Source: Fallopia convolvulus (taxonomy: Eukaryota > Streptophyta > Magnoliopsida > Caryophyllales > Polygonaceae). From it: a stretch of DNA of 64,000 bases. The translations under genes were made by a program, and so were the position numbers. This document shows positions 1-11,540 of this stretch, piece after piece. How positions within the stretch are numbered: the first letter of the stretch is position 1; every line of letters starts with the position of its first letter. Under the pieces are notes generated by a model. That model searched no databases and was not told where the DNA came from. It saw nothing but the letters and a program-made list of their open reading frames with translations. The stretch lies in the NCBI GenBank assembly GCA_964016875.1, contig OZ024724.1, forward strand, positions 43,577,820-43,641,819, in the 5' to 3' direction.

Positions 1-1174
1 TCTCCGGTCTATACTCACCTGTTCAAGACAATTACTATATTTCTCCCCCTTTTCTCTGATCCCGTTCTATGACTTGTGCTCCTATATGTAACCCAATGCA
101 AATTAGGCTATTTATTCTAATAGACTCTAATCCTAAATGCAATAAAATGCCAGTATGCCTTATAACGTTTTGTGCATAATTCCAAATCCTTTAAAACTTG
201 ACAATAATAAACTATATACATAGAAGAACATTTTTCTAGTTCAAACCTTTATGAAATAGTGATCAAAGATCTCCATATTATGATTACAAAACAATAGCTT
301 AAAATTACTTTGAAATCTTTTAGCAAATATAAATCCGATATCGAAAACATCCTCTGAGAACTATAAATCTTTCAAATCAAAATCAACAGTAGATCTAAAT
401 CTGGAAAAAAATTAGAAAAATCTAAACAAACCATTAACTAATTAAAAACTTACCAAATCACACTTATACTTCAAGATTAAAAGCCGACATAAGAGATCTT
501 GGATCAAAACCAACAAAAATGAACAAAATCAAAGTCTTTCTTTCTCTCCTCTCCTCTCGTCCTTTCCTTCTACACTCTCTGTAATTTTGTTGTTGTTGTT
601 GTTCTCGTAAATGAAAAAAATGCTACAAGAAGGTTATATATATATATATAGGCATAAAGGACAATTTTCAATTTCCCACACAGAGATAAGAGGGCAAATT
701 CAATTTCCAACACATAAGAATACAAAAATTCAAATCCCAATACAAGCTCCAAATTCCAACATCAAAAAGTCAAAAACAATCTCCAACACAAATTGAAATT
801 TGAGCACGGAAGGATTTCGGCTAGATTTTGAATATTTTCATTTTTCACCCTCAAATTTCCTTTATTACAAACATTACCTTGAAATAATTATTAATTAACT
901 TTTAGTTAAATATTTTTTAAAATATAAAAAACATAATTCGAAAATAAATATTACTTTTAAAAATTCACTATATATCATGCCAATATGCTATGCATATGCT
1001 ATTAATATGTTGTGAATGCAAAATGACGTATGCACTTTGGTCGAGGATGTTACACTTCTAAAGTTTTTCATTCAATACACACTAATGTTGCTTTGTCATT
1101 ACTTGTATAAGCGAAGCTAAAGAAAAATGAGACGGAATGTAAAGTCATGTATATAGATAGTCACAACCATGTAT
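1..1174. other. AT-rich flank left of the CACTA element, no gene seen
   Basis: No convincing coding sequence. It holds a pyrimidine-rich stretch near 535-575, a short GTT microsatellite at 585-603 and a TA microsatellite at about 636-652. The last 60 bases (from about 1120) resemble 57484-57535, which ties this flank to the dispersed repeat that continues at 18819 on the other side of the CACTA insertion. Confidence 0.6.
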
Positions 1175-1177
1175 ATA
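1175..1177. repeat. Left ATA target-site duplication of the CACTA
   Basis: ATA directly precedes CACTACAACAG and is matched by ATA at 18819-18821. The local sequence is TA-rich, so the match alone is weak. Paired with the terminal repeats it is convincing. Confidence 0.75.
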
Positions 1178-1760
1178 CACTACAACAGAAATGCCTTTTT
1201 GCGACCATTTTCTTAGCGAGAAATTTATTTTCCTCGCTAAATGTGGTCTTTGGCGAGGAATTTAATGATTTCTCATTAAATGTGACTTCACTTTTAGCGA
1301 GAAACTCACATTCCTTGTCAAACATCACATTCTACGACAAATATGTTGGTTCATCGCTATTTGTACTCATAATTTGGCTTCGTAAAATATGAGGTCAACT
1401 ACGACGAATTTTGAAATATTTAATGAGGAATATTTTCGTCGCCAAAAACATTCAGCGAGGACATAATAACTTCGTCGCTATATGATTTTAGCGAGAAATT
1501 TATTTTTCTCACTAAATGTGGTTTTTTGCGAGGAATTTAATGATTCCTCATTAAATGTGACTTCCCTTTTGGCGAGAAACTTATTTTCCTTGTTGAACAT
1601 CACATTCTGCGACAAATATGTTGGTTCATCTCTATTTGTACCTATAATTTGGTTTCATAAAATACAAGGTCAACAACGACAAATTTTGAAGCATTTATTG
1701 AGGAATATTTTCATCGCCAAAAAATTCAACAAGGACATAATAACTTCGTCACTATATGTT
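1178..1760. repeat. CACTA left terminal and subterminal repeat region
   Basis: The terminal repeat is followed by two tandem copies of a roughly 275-bp unit (1214-1484 and 1489-1760). Both begin TAGCGAGAAATTTATTTT and both end in a TTCGTCGC(A)TATATG-like run. Each unit is rich in GCGAG and CTCGC words in both orientations, the usual form of transposase-binding subterminal repeats. The translatable stretches here come from this repeat and are not genes. Confidence 0.75.
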
Positions 1761-1764
1761 TGGC

Positions 1765-2165
1765 TGGAAATTATGAGGTGCCTCAAAATTTTATTTTTTT
1801 AATCAAAATTTTATTCAAGAAAACTTTTATAGAAATGGATATACATAAAGATAATATAATTATTATTATTTTTTAATAAATTTTGAATTCCTAATTTTTT
1901 TAATAAATAAATAGATAGAAAAATTTTATTTGGAAATGATAAATTAATATGAATAACAATTGATTTTTAAAAATATAAAGTAGGGCTAAATTTAATGTAT
2001 TGGCTCAAAAAAATACATCTTTAATATATAATTAATTATAACAGATACTAATTATACATGTCGTGTCATACAAGTTCCGTACATGAGCATGTGTAAAGAG
2101 CTCGGTTGAACAGAGCCTCCAAATAATAGGGGCCCATATATACATAAATCGTTTATAATTAACCA
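1765..2165. other. AT-rich CACTA interior, nothing recognised
   Basis: A low-complexity A/T-rich stretch with no open frame or recognisable repeat unit. Confidence 0.5.
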
Positions 2166-2245
2166 CTGAAAATATCTAGCTTAATTGGTAATGCGTATGG
2201 TCTTTCATCTGAACGTCTCAAGTTCGACCCCTATTTTTGCGATTC
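2166..2245 (+). repeat. tRNA-like segment, possible SINE head
   Basis: An A-box-like TAGCTTAATTGG at 2177-2188 and a B-box-like AGTTCGACCCC at 2221-2231 are spaced as in a tRNA gene. No acceptor-stem pairing or cloverleaf is evident, and a pyrimidine-rich tail follows. This suits a tRNA-derived SINE head or a decayed tRNA-like sequence better than a functional tRNA. Confidence 0.35.
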
Positions 2246-3610
2246 TTTTTTGTACTTTCTCAGTTTCTCCGTTGTTGTGCCCCACCTTCTCTAATTTTTA
2301 ATCCGGTCCCTTGATTAGCTCTATTTAATTATTCTAACTTTTATTTTTATTGCCGCTCCCCGCCTTCGTTTATTATCAATATATAATAAGAGTTTGCTAT
2401 TAACCGTTCATGTTGAGTTGTTGACTACAAAGACATTTAACTATTATTTTTTATTATTTTGAGAGGCAATAAGCTAGTTCGTTACTCAAAGTTTAATTAA
2501 TTTTAGTATAAGTAAAATTATTAAGATTTTAAAAATATATTAATTTACTATAAATTTGGAGAGCATTATATGAATACGCCTTACCTATTTTACATGTCCT
2601 TATAAATTCATTTATTCTTAATTTATGCTCTTCACAAGTATAAAAAAAATTCAATATTCAATTTTTATTTTCCATGATTTATATAAATTTAAGGAGAAAA
2701 TAATTGGTATAATATAATACAAAAAATTTACCTAGGAATCTATGATATTTGTTAAATTTTTTTGGTCAAATGATATTTATTAATTATTTTGATCAATAAA
2801 AGAGACTTGGTTCAAACTACATATTTTTATTGTTTGAACCATAAATTATCGCTATTGGTAATTCTAGTATAAACTACTTATACCCGTCGTGCCATGAACG
2901 ACTAAATGAATTTAATACTTAATTTATCTAACGAATATGATTTAATTGAATATAAAAAAATAATTTATTAGAAAAAAATTATATAGAATTTTACAATTGG
3001 TGTCATATAAATTGGGCCAAAATTATTAAGGTGATCACATTATAATTTTGATGGCTTAATGATAATTTATTTATGCAAAAATATAAATAAAAGTTACTTG
3101 AATTAGAATCGTTTAATTTTGAAAATATTTTACAAACAATATGAAAAGGTTAAAACAATATAAGTTCTTGTAATTTTTTTTTTATCAAATTCAATTCTTA
3201 AAAAATTTGAATACAAATTAAAAATATACTTAATAAGAAACAAAGAAAAAATATAAATAATGAATAAATTTTTAATGATAATAAAATCATTTATATTTAC
3301 ATAAATAATTCAAAAAGAAAATTAAGGAAAAAATAACGTAATTCATTGAATCATTATTTTTATTAGAATCAATTCTTTAAGTTCTTTAAATACTTAAAAT
3401 AATGTAATTCTTCTATTTTATTAATCATATTCAATTCTTTAAAAATTATCAATATATTATTACTAAAGTCGAATCCTTCTCTCTTATGTGTCACCCATTT
3501 AACTATACCACATAGACATATTTAGTTGTTCACTGACAAATATATGTATACATATACTGATAAGAGGGTTTCAACTGAATTATTCGATATGGACAAAACA
3601 CGGAGAAGAT
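2246..3610. other. AT-rich CACTA interior, no gene seen
   Basis: Very A/T-rich with many short poly-A and poly-T runs. No coding signature on either strand. Confidence 0.5.
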
Positions 3611-3832
3611 ATGAATGATGATGATGGAGTAGATGACGAAGTATATGGTGACGATGATGAAGATGAAAGTTATGATGAGGATACTAGTGATAGCAATTTT
3701 GATAATTTTTGTAGTGAAGCCGTAAAAGAATTGTATCCCGATTGTACAAATTTCTCAACTTTAAGTTTTACGGAACATTTTAAATCTTATGCATACGAAA
3801 GTAGTAAATCGCTTGGATTTTGGAGTTTGGGT
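3611..3832 (+). pseudogene. Remnant of a CACTA TNP2-type transposase (N-terminal part)
   Basis: The frame encodes an acidic D/E-rich stretch of about 35 residues, followed by EAVKELYPDCTNFSTLSF. In TNP2-like CACTA transposases an acidic region leads into a conserved segment of the form LYPGC-x3-S-LS-F, and the match to that segment is good. The similarity stops after a further 20 residues, where the frame runs into G/T-rich telomere-like sequence. The catalytic region is absent. It is read as the last trace of this element's own transposase, which agrees with the CACTA termini around it. The assignment rests on one short motif. Confidence 0.5.
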
Positions 3833-3955
3833 TAAGGTTTAGGTTTGGGATTAGTCTTTGGGGTTTTTGTTTGGGGTTTGGGTTTGGTTTAAGGGTTGGG
3901 ATTTGGGATTTAGGGTTTGGGGTTTAGGGATTGTGGGTTAGGGTTTAGGATATCC
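3833..3955 (+). repeat. Degenerate interstitial telomere-like repeat
   Basis: About 120 bp of GGTTTAGG, GGGTTTGG, TTTAGGG and GGGTTAGGG variants, derived from the plant telomere unit TTTAGGG. It lies inside the CACTA directly after the transposase remnant. Confidence 0.6.
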
Positions 3956-5146
3956 ATAACATATAGTACAAGGGTAAAAAATAACTAAACCGAAAATCGA
4001 AAAAATCGACGTTTTGAGAATTTGACATTATTTTGTATAACATTACCGAGCGATCATGTAAATCATTACTATATATTTTCCTTGTCTAGATTTAATCTCT
4101 ACTTCGCATATTTTAAGTCTGCGTCTACAATCAATTGAATCATATCTAGACCGATCTCCAAACTACAACCAATTGATAGACCCCTTTGTGAAAGGCTATA
4201 AGATGCAGCGATGTGAAAGAGGGTATACAATAGCGTTAGATCTTATTTATACCGATCATAGTATTTTCAAAAACGAGTTTTATTTGATCTAAATTGATAT
4301 GTATGATTTAGGTTTTGAATTCTTCTATAATTATTATATGCCTTTCAATTAATTAATTAATAAATTTCACTTAAAAAATAGATACCTCTCTTAATTGCAC
4401 ATGATCTTCCTAACGGTTATATTTATTTTAAAAAAATATTAAATTTTGTTTAAATTCTAATTAGCTATCCCTTAAAAAAAAGAAAGCTAAAGCTGCTAAA
4501 CTAAATTTGAAAACAAAAAGAAGAGCGCTAAACGAATTTTACCCAAAATAAAAGCGCCTAAATGAATTTTTTTTTTCTCTGATCAACTTAGGCAGTCAAA
4601 ATTTCTACCAAAAAAACTAGCGGTCAAATTTGCAAAAAATGAATTGGATTTGGCTCGAATTAACTAGGCGTTCAAAAAAGCGCTTCATAATACACCAACC
4701 CCCAAATTCACAAAGTGCTTCTTCTACCCCTGTATGTCGACCCTTCTGGCTAGTTTGCCACCGCTGTCGTCTCCACCTTGGTTGTCGTCGGTCAGTCCGA
4801 AAAGTCGTCGTCGGTCGTTCATCTAAGTTTGGGCCTCAATTCCACTCCCATCGGTAAGATTTAATACCTCGTGTTAATTGATTGATCTTTTTTAATAGAA
4901 ATTTAGGGTTAGAAAATTGATTACTTCCCTTCCTAAATTTGGAAGGTTTGCAATTGCGTTTGGTATAGTTCCAATTGCGTTTAGGGTTTGCAATTGATTA
5001 GTTCCTCCTCCTAAATCTGCAGGGTTTGTGTTTGGTATAGTTTCTAAATTTGTAGGGTTTGCAATTGCGTTTGGTATCTAATCTGGCAGAGAAGAAGACC
5101 TCACTTTCTTTCTCCAGGTCTCCCAGCATTTTTTTTATACACGAAG
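3956..5146. other. Noncoding CACTA interior with a more GC-rich stretch at 4690-4860
   Basis: Mostly A/T-rich. The 4690-4860 stretch has a different composition and ends in a donor-like GGTAAG at 4853-4858. It may be a captured 5' leader or first exon, but I cannot name it. GGGTTTGCAATTG-type words recur at 4945-5070. Confidence 0.35.
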
Positions 5147-5312
5147 CTCTCAGCCTCGGCGACGAATGCCAGTTCCGTTGCCAAGCAGATCATTGACAAG
5201 ATTCCCGAAATTACCGATACTCATGTCTCCTACTCACAGAATCGTTTCGTCTTCATGTTAAGCGCACTGACGACAACACCGGACATAATTCGCCTCTCCC
5301 TTTCTCTAGGTT
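5147..5312 (+). pseudogene. Captured fragment of a VAMP71-type longin SNARE gene
   Basis: The plus-strand frame from 5147 encodes SASATNASSVAKQIIDKIP and then THVSYSQNRFVF. Both match the N-terminal longin domain of plant VAMP711-714 proteins, the R-SNAREs of vacuolar and endosomal fusion. After FVF the match moves to another frame (HVKRTD, then DNTGHNSPLPFS). This suggests a small internal deletion with a frameshift. The first 20 or so residues, the SNARE motif and the membrane anchor are missing. It is a decayed gene fragment inside the CACTA, on the same strand as the ATG16 pieces downstream. The family call rests on my recognition of the family. Confidence 0.65.
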
Positions 5313-6126
5313 AATTTCTCTTTTTCGTTATTTTAATTTTTCGCTGATTCTGTTTGATTGATCGATTTGTCTGTTGGGTGCAATGTTGGCTCGAATGGTG
5401 ATTCAATCGAAAAATCCAACAATTTGTTTTTAATTATTAATCATGAGATTTTAGTTTATGCCACCAAATTGTTGTGTTGTACACTTTATGTGTATCAGAT
5501 TGCAACTTATTATTCAGCCTAATGGAAAGTTCATGTGAGCATAAATACAGAATTAGGTCGAAGGCAAATCAATACTTAATGCTAGATGGTTGCATGCTCA
5601 TGAACTATATGCACAAATTAACTTGTATCTTCATTAGAAAATGTGTAGAGTGTGCTATTAGAGACTAGATTAGTGGCAACAGGCTATGATGCATGCTAGC
5701 TTGGATAGTTTTTTAGAGCCTATGTATTTTCCTTGTATAAAGTTCATCTTTGTTGAAGCTCTGAGGGTAAAGCCAATGCAGTTTTGATTTGTTTCCCATT
5801 TATTGCAAGGTTAGATAAATCTAGATAATTAGCAATTGGTAAGTAAATAGAATGGTGAAATATTTTTTAAACTTTGATACTTCTGAGATCTTATATATAT
5901 GAGGCAGAAACATCAACAATAGAGAATTTTTTGACTGGTTGCATAGTTTACTGTTACTTTTCCTCTAATTGTACATATACATTGATTAAAAAATTGCTCA
6001 TATACATCACATTTACTATTCCCTGCATGTGCTATTATAAGTTGGTCCTGAAATACCAGCTATACAAAAGTTTAAGACGGTTGATTGTAGTTATTTGTTT
6101 GCAATGCAGGAGTAAGTGTTCTTAAT
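5313..6126. other. Intron-like sequence between captured gene fragments
   Basis: T-rich sequence with no coding frame. It ends in TTTGCAATGCAGG, a good splice acceptor, just before the ATG16-like coiled-coil exon, so the captured DNA was genomic and not a reverse-transcribed copy. Confidence 0.5.
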
Positions 6127-6345
6127 TAAAGTCACTTCTAGAAGAGAGGATTAATGGCTTAGAGTTGGTTGTGAGCGAAAACGATGAACTGAAGATACAA
6201 ATTGAAGAGGCAATATTGAAAGCTAAGACGGTTGAAGATGACAAAAAAAATCTTATTGATCGTTGGATGCTGCAGAAAATGCAGGATGCTGAGCGCCTAA
6301 ATGAGGTTCTTTCCACATCACAGCTCATTTCTGAAACATTCAGTT
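6127..6345 (+). pseudogene. Captured ATG16-like fragment, coiled-coil exon
   Basis: The open frame encodes a heptad-rich helix (LLEERINGLELVVSENDELK) ending in DRWMLQKMQDAERLNE, followed by unrelated residues. This matches the conserved end of the plant ATG16 coiled coil, which binds the ATG12-ATG5 conjugate in autophagosome formation. The partner piece with WD40 repeats lies at 17713-18078. The two are parted by intron-like sequence and by Athila-A at 6531. No start codon or N-terminal ATG5-binding region is present, so this is a captured gene fragment in the CACTA. Supported by family knowledge and by the matching second half. Confidence 0.7.
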
Positions 6346-6530
6346 GATTTCCTTGAATTTATTTTAGAATAATAAGTAGATTAAGTTAATGAAGGTGTTA
6401 AAACATGCACTATAATATGCATAATAGTGTTTTGCTGAATTGTGATTTCTGAAAAGATTTTGGTCAGATAATGAGGACTAGATAATTAAATGAATAGAAA
6501 AAGAGGGGGGGGGGAGTACACTGATATAAT
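6346..6530. other. ATG16-derived intron, left of the Athila-A insertion
   Basis: No coding frame. It holds a homopolymeric G run near 6504-6514. The last five bases, ATAAT, are the left target-site duplication of Athila-A. Confidence 0.5.
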
Positions 6531-7955
6531 TGACCGCCCTCTCGGATGCGAGGGTCAAGAGATACAATTTATAACCCGACCCCGTTGTAGTACGTGGTGG
6601 GTGTCGAACACTCGGGAAGTCTACTCGATCGATGTGCCTAGATACTAGGAAGCTAGAAAGGAGAGCATAAAACAAAGGAAAACAAAGAAAACAGTCGGGA
6701 CCGACACTGAGGTCATGTCGGGCCCGATGTTGGCGACAAGAGGAAGTCGGGACCGACACTGGGTAAGTCGGGCCCGAGGTAGCTGGGGATGTCGAACTCA
6801 AATATTTTAAAAGTAGATCTTGGGCTTTTGGGTTCCTTCCCTAGTAGATCAAGGCTTTTCCACCCCAATTCAGGCAATGAGTGATGATCGGACTAGGATC
6901 GAGTGCTTTCGCCCTCGTTCCAACCACGTCTACACCTCGATCCATGGGGAAATCCCCTTCGAAGCAAGGTCTTGAGATTGACACATGTTCACTTTCGCTA
7001 CTTTGCCAATCTCAAGCCTTGATTCCCGACTTTCGCAAGGAATTGTAGCACCATGTAGAGTGGGTTCCTTAGATCAAACACTCAAGGCTATGGAATTGGG
7101 GTTTCTAGCCTAAACCTAGCTAGGGTTTTCCCCCATAACCCAAGATCAAGGAGATCTACTCCATGTGACAAGCAAAGAAAGCAATCAAATCAAAAGAGAA
7201 AGCAATCATCATAATCAATCTCAAAACAAAGCAAGGTTTCATTCAAATCCAAAGCAATCCACAAATACAAATCAAGGGTTTTCAAATCCACAAGATCAAA
7301 TCAAATCAAAGCTAAACAATCAACAAAACCTCTCAAGTCTTCCTCCTCCTTGGCCGATTCTCTCTCTCTTCCTCCTCTTCTCCTTCCTCCTTGCTCTCCA
7401 AGTATCCTCTTGGATCCCTTGGAACCCCCCTTTTTGTGTGTGTGAGGGAACCAACTTTTTGGAACCCTTTCTTAGAAGACAAGAGGCCCTTTTATGGATT
7501 AAATGAGGGGCAAAAGTGGAAGTTCACAAATTCGTGCCTTGGAGCCCAAGTAGTCCGGTGACCGACTCGGACCGACACGGAGGAACCTCGGGCCCGAGGT
7601 ACTGTGCAACTCGGTCCGAGGTTGGAAACTTCAAAGTCGGGCCCGACGTTGTTGCATCTCGGTCCTGACCTCGTTCCACCTTCTTCTTAGTTGGCTTCTC
7701 TTGTTCTTCTTCATGGCTCGCTTCTCTCTTTCCCACTTTAGCTCGGCCTTTGCTCCATGTCTCGACCCTCCTTCAAATCCATCCTTGATTCATGCCAAAT
7801 TACCTACAAAACACATAAAAGGTGCGTAGTCTCCGAATCTCATAGAAATACGGGAACTAAGCTAAAAAGGAACAAAACGCACAAGAAAAGGGGAAAAAGA
7901 AACATATTTACAAAGGAAATCACATATGAAAACACCACCAAATAGAGAGACATCA
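6531..7955 (-). repeat. Athila-A 3' LTR
   Basis: TG at 6531, CA at 7954-7955. It contains two clusters of TCG-N4-CGA palindromes (6695-6777 and 7567-7668) and a TATA-like CCATAAAAGG on the minus strand near 7488-7497. Confidence 0.93.
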
Positions 7956-9893
7956 AAATACCCCATACTTAAACTTGCTTGTCCTCAATCAATAACAATG
8001 TAAGCAAGACCGAAACATAATCTTCAAGTAAAGCCTCGTATGAAAACACATTTTAAGCACAAGTGATCGATATTCAAGCAAGATTACATCATCACACGTG
8101 ATTAAGTGTTCCAAGGAATAAAGTCAATGCAACTAAGCCTCACTTTAGGGATATGTGAATGTGTATCACTCATCATGTGTTTGGGTTTAGCAATGAACAC
8201 TCAAGCTCAAAAATCATGCAAGTAAGGACTTTACTATTGAAGCTAATATCACCAATTCCTCCACCTAGAGATGCCTAATGCAAAGTACACAAAGAATTTT
8301 GAACTTGGCTCAATGGAGGTCCTCAAAGAGGTTCCATTCGGCCGGGTTGTAATGGGGCTTTTGGTATTTTTCAAGGTGGGAATTATTTGGTCTTGTGGTG
8401 CTTATAATGGGGATTGAACAACCTATACTCTCACCAATTTCACCAAATTCCACAATTACTTTCACACTCACCCAAAAGACTTAACATTTTCCTTTCAACC
8501 CAAAATTTCACTTAACATTCCACTTCATCTTTGCTCTTATGCTTTTTTGTTGGATTTTCAACACTTTCTACATTTGGACCGACTTTCTTATGACATCGAG
8601 CCCGATGTTGCTTGTAACTCGGTCGGACCATTTTCTTTACTTAAGCTCTTTGCTTTATTCCACTTTACATTTCCAACATTTTCTTTCTTCCTTTTCTTTG
8701 TTTCTTTCCCTTTTTTTTTTGTACAACAAAGATGCACTACCCACATGATTCATAACACCATTCTTTTGCCCTTAAACCCAAGATAATCTCAACTCTTCAA
8801 ATACAATCCAAACCTCTCTTCTAAAGTCCAATCCCATAAGGGTCAAGTCATAATAACGCTAGGAATAATATTTTTGAGGAGTTTCAAACAAAGGCTTAGG
8901 CTAGAACGGGGCTACAATCAAAGGATTAACTTCATGGTAGGATATGGAACATTTATGTGACTAGAAGAATAAAGTCCAAAATCAATGTGACCATGCTAGG
9001 ACAATTCTCATGACGGTCTTGGAAAATAGATAAACACCGCAATAGCAAGTTTTACTAAGCATGAATGAGCTCATTACACAAGAAAAATGAGTGATATGCA
9101 AATATGATCAAGCATCCCTAAAATGGCCAAAAATCAATCTCACAAGGGTCACTCATACTTAGTTGCATAAAAACTCATCCTAGAACTCACATGCTCAATA
9201 AAACAAACAAGGTATCATGATCATATCAAAAGCAACATCATTTTTAGAGGCTAAACTATCCAAAAATATGCAAAGGAATTTACATGCTCACATCATCATT
9301 AGCTTTTATTTTGGCAATCTAAGATGGGAATTTCTAGTCCAAAACCTACAAAACACAAAATCTTTTTGTTGTTTTTTAACACAATTTTTTTCAAATTTTT
9401 TTTTGTATTTTTTTTTTTGATTTTTTTTGCAAAAAATTTCTCTAAAACCAAAAACTCAAAGACTCAAACATTCCAAACACGAACTAGAAACACAAACTAA
9501 ATATCCTCAAAATAATAAACAAACATAAACAAGTGAAATCATGAACACACTTACCCCCACCCCATACTTAAAATTTTTGATGTCCCCATCAAACAAGGAA
9601 ATCAAAACTTAAAAGCAAGAGAGAAGAGTATGAAAAGCTCACAATTTCTTGTTCTTCAATGGCATGTATAGGATCAATCGAAGGGGTTGTCACGTCTACG
9701 TCCTCTTTGGAGCCTTGCTTGCCGCTCCCTCTCGTACACTTGCTCTTGGTAGAAGTCTTGTGGTGGTGGTTGAAGTTGAGGCTCCGGGCGTGTCCATTGG
9801 TCCTCACGGGAAGGGAAGTTCCCGCTCATCCACGTGTTGTAGCTATCTGACTCGCCACCTTTGATCTTCCACCTCTCTAAGCTCCTCTACCTC
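7956..9893 (-). other. Athila-A 3' untranslated region
   Basis: On the minus strand it starts after ORF2 and holds an internal polypurine-like AAGTATGGGGTGGGGG (9551-9570) after TGATGGGGACATC, a poly-A-rich stretch (9400-9440 as T on plus), the conserved block at 8334-8360, a palindrome group at 8582-8625, and the terminal tract AAGTATGGGGTATTTT next to the 3' LTR (7956-7971). Confidence 0.75.
8334..8360. promoter_or_regulatory. Conserved 3' UTR block of the Athila elements (copy A)
   Basis: ATTCGGCCGGGTTGTAATG occurs here, at 22135-22153 and (reverse complement) at 44098-44116, each 370-400 bp from its 3' LTR, in otherwise diverged sequence. Role unknown. Confidence 0.65.
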
Positions 9894-11477
9894 TCACCTA
9901 GTGTAGCCGAGGGCCCGATTCATCTCTTGTTGGCTAGCTTGGAAAGAACTTTGTTGTTGAAGCATTTGTTGTTGTTGTTGGTACATTTGTTGTTGTTGTT
10001 GGTACATTTGTTGTTGTTGGAGATTCACATGATGGACCTCTTGGAGAACATTTTCTTGTTGAAGTTGGAGATGAGCCATTTGGTTGGCTAAGAAGGACAT
10101 GTCCACCGGTTGTTGTTGCTCGGGAAACACCATTCCCGGACCGTACCATTGGGCGTAGCCTTCATAACCGCCACCTTGGAATTGCTCTCGCCTTGCACCG
10201 CTCCCTTCTCCTCGTTCATAATGCCTCGGGATCTCACCACCATGGAATGAACTGGACCGACGTTGGGGAATGTCGGGCCCGACTTGGTGTGTACCTCGGT
10301 CCTCTAGTGTTGGAGCTTGGTGCGTGGCTCAGAGGTTGGCCATCAAACCTTGGAGGCGCTCATCTTCTTCATTTTGCCCTTGATCGACATCCATGTCCTC
10401 CCCACGAGGTGCAAACACGAAGTTGTCTTGGTCGGAATCCGGTGTGGATGGAGGGGAAGCAAACCGAATGTGTTGGGATTGTTGTCGCCGCCCTTCTCTT
10501 GCACCTTCGGGGTCACCAAATGAGTGTGGCTTGCCGGCCCACACTTGGTACCAATTTTGATACCGAGAAAGATCATAGAGGTTGTGCACTAACCGGATCG
10601 ACACACCATCATAGTTTGAGTGAGGGGCCAAGGAAATCATGTAGAGCTTCTCCTTGATGATGTTGGCCTTCTTGAAATACTTCATGTTCATGAACTCAAC
10701 ACCATTCGGAGCCGGAGAATACTTGTCAAGATCAACTCCTAGACGCATGGCGAGCCTTGCTATCATCCCACCGAAGTAGATCCAAGAGGAACTTTGGAAG
10801 TCCCGCACCATCTTGACCCACTCCCATGCAAGGTTCATGGGCTTCTCGGTGTTGAAGAGCATCTCATGGAGCAACATGATCTCCTCCTTCATCGGCTTGC
10901 TCAACTCATGACGAGCATAGATAGCACACCCCAAGACTCGCACCATGACCCGAAAAAGAGGGCTAGCAATCTTGGTTGTGGAGGCGCCCTTTTCCATCTC
11001 ACTCTTCCCGGCCACATGACGCCACACTTGGTTCACCTTCTCATTGTTGACGCCGGCCTCTTCTCTTGGGCATGGAAACCCGAAGTAGGTAGCCAAATCC
11101 CTAAGAGTGAGATTGTGGTCCTCGTTACCCAATCGGAAAGTAATCGCCCCTTCTTCATCCTCCACATTATCATAAGTGCACTCGAATGTGGCCATAAATT
11201 CCGAGGTGAGGGCGGGGTAGTGAGTGTTGTTCCACCTTAGCATTCCATTAAGACCGATGTGGGAGTAGCATCTTGGAAGGGCTTGATCCATGTCCATCTT
11301 CCTCACGGCTTCCCAATCAAGCCACCTCGTGTGGTGCTCAAGCGCCATATATCTTTCATAATTCTCCACTTGCTCATCATCCTCCAAATAGACATCATCC
11401 AACTTCGGCTCTTTCCTCGTCTCCTTGGACTTCTTCCTTGGCCTTTCCACATGAGAGGATGAAGCTCTTGTCTCCAT
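9894..11477 (-). CDS. Athila-A ORF2 (Athila ORF-1 family) with one internal stop
   Basis: Protein of unknown function encoded downstream of the gag-pol position in Athila elements, related to Pfam ATHILA (PF03078). The start at 11477 (METRASSSHVERPRKKSK) lies just after TGTGTAGGTACA, a good splice acceptor. A basic N-terminus is followed by a helical domain with HYPALTSEFMATFE, FRLGNEDHNLTLRDL and SPLFRVMVRVLG, colinear with Athila-C ORF2. A TGA at about 10329 interrupts the frame, which then resumes without a shift into a glutamine-rich tail (MYQQQQQ repeats, 9960-10020) and ends at 9894. Palindromes occur in the tail at 10275-10305. Function is not established. The position is that of env-like genes, but I see no signal peptide or membrane helix. 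Confidence 0.75.
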
Positions 11478-11540
11478 TGTACCTACACACATCCAAACAA
11501 AAGGATCCAAGATAAACTCCATACAACCCAACAAAAGCAC

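Noticed and set aside
2166..2245. Functional tRNA gene
   Set aside because: Promoter-box-like words are present but I see no acceptor or anticodon stem pairing. Listed only as a possible SINE head.
3833..3955. Chromosome end
   Set aside because: The tract is degenerate, short and flanked on both sides by transposon sequence.
4630..4857. 75-residue frame ahead of the captured VAMP71 fragment as a gene
   Set aside because: Arginine/serine-rich, no recognisable domain, and it may be untranslated leader DNA. Kept only as a compositional note.
10193..10657. 154-residue plus-strand frame
   Set aside because: Antisense to Athila-A ORF2. The composition follows the ORF2 codons.
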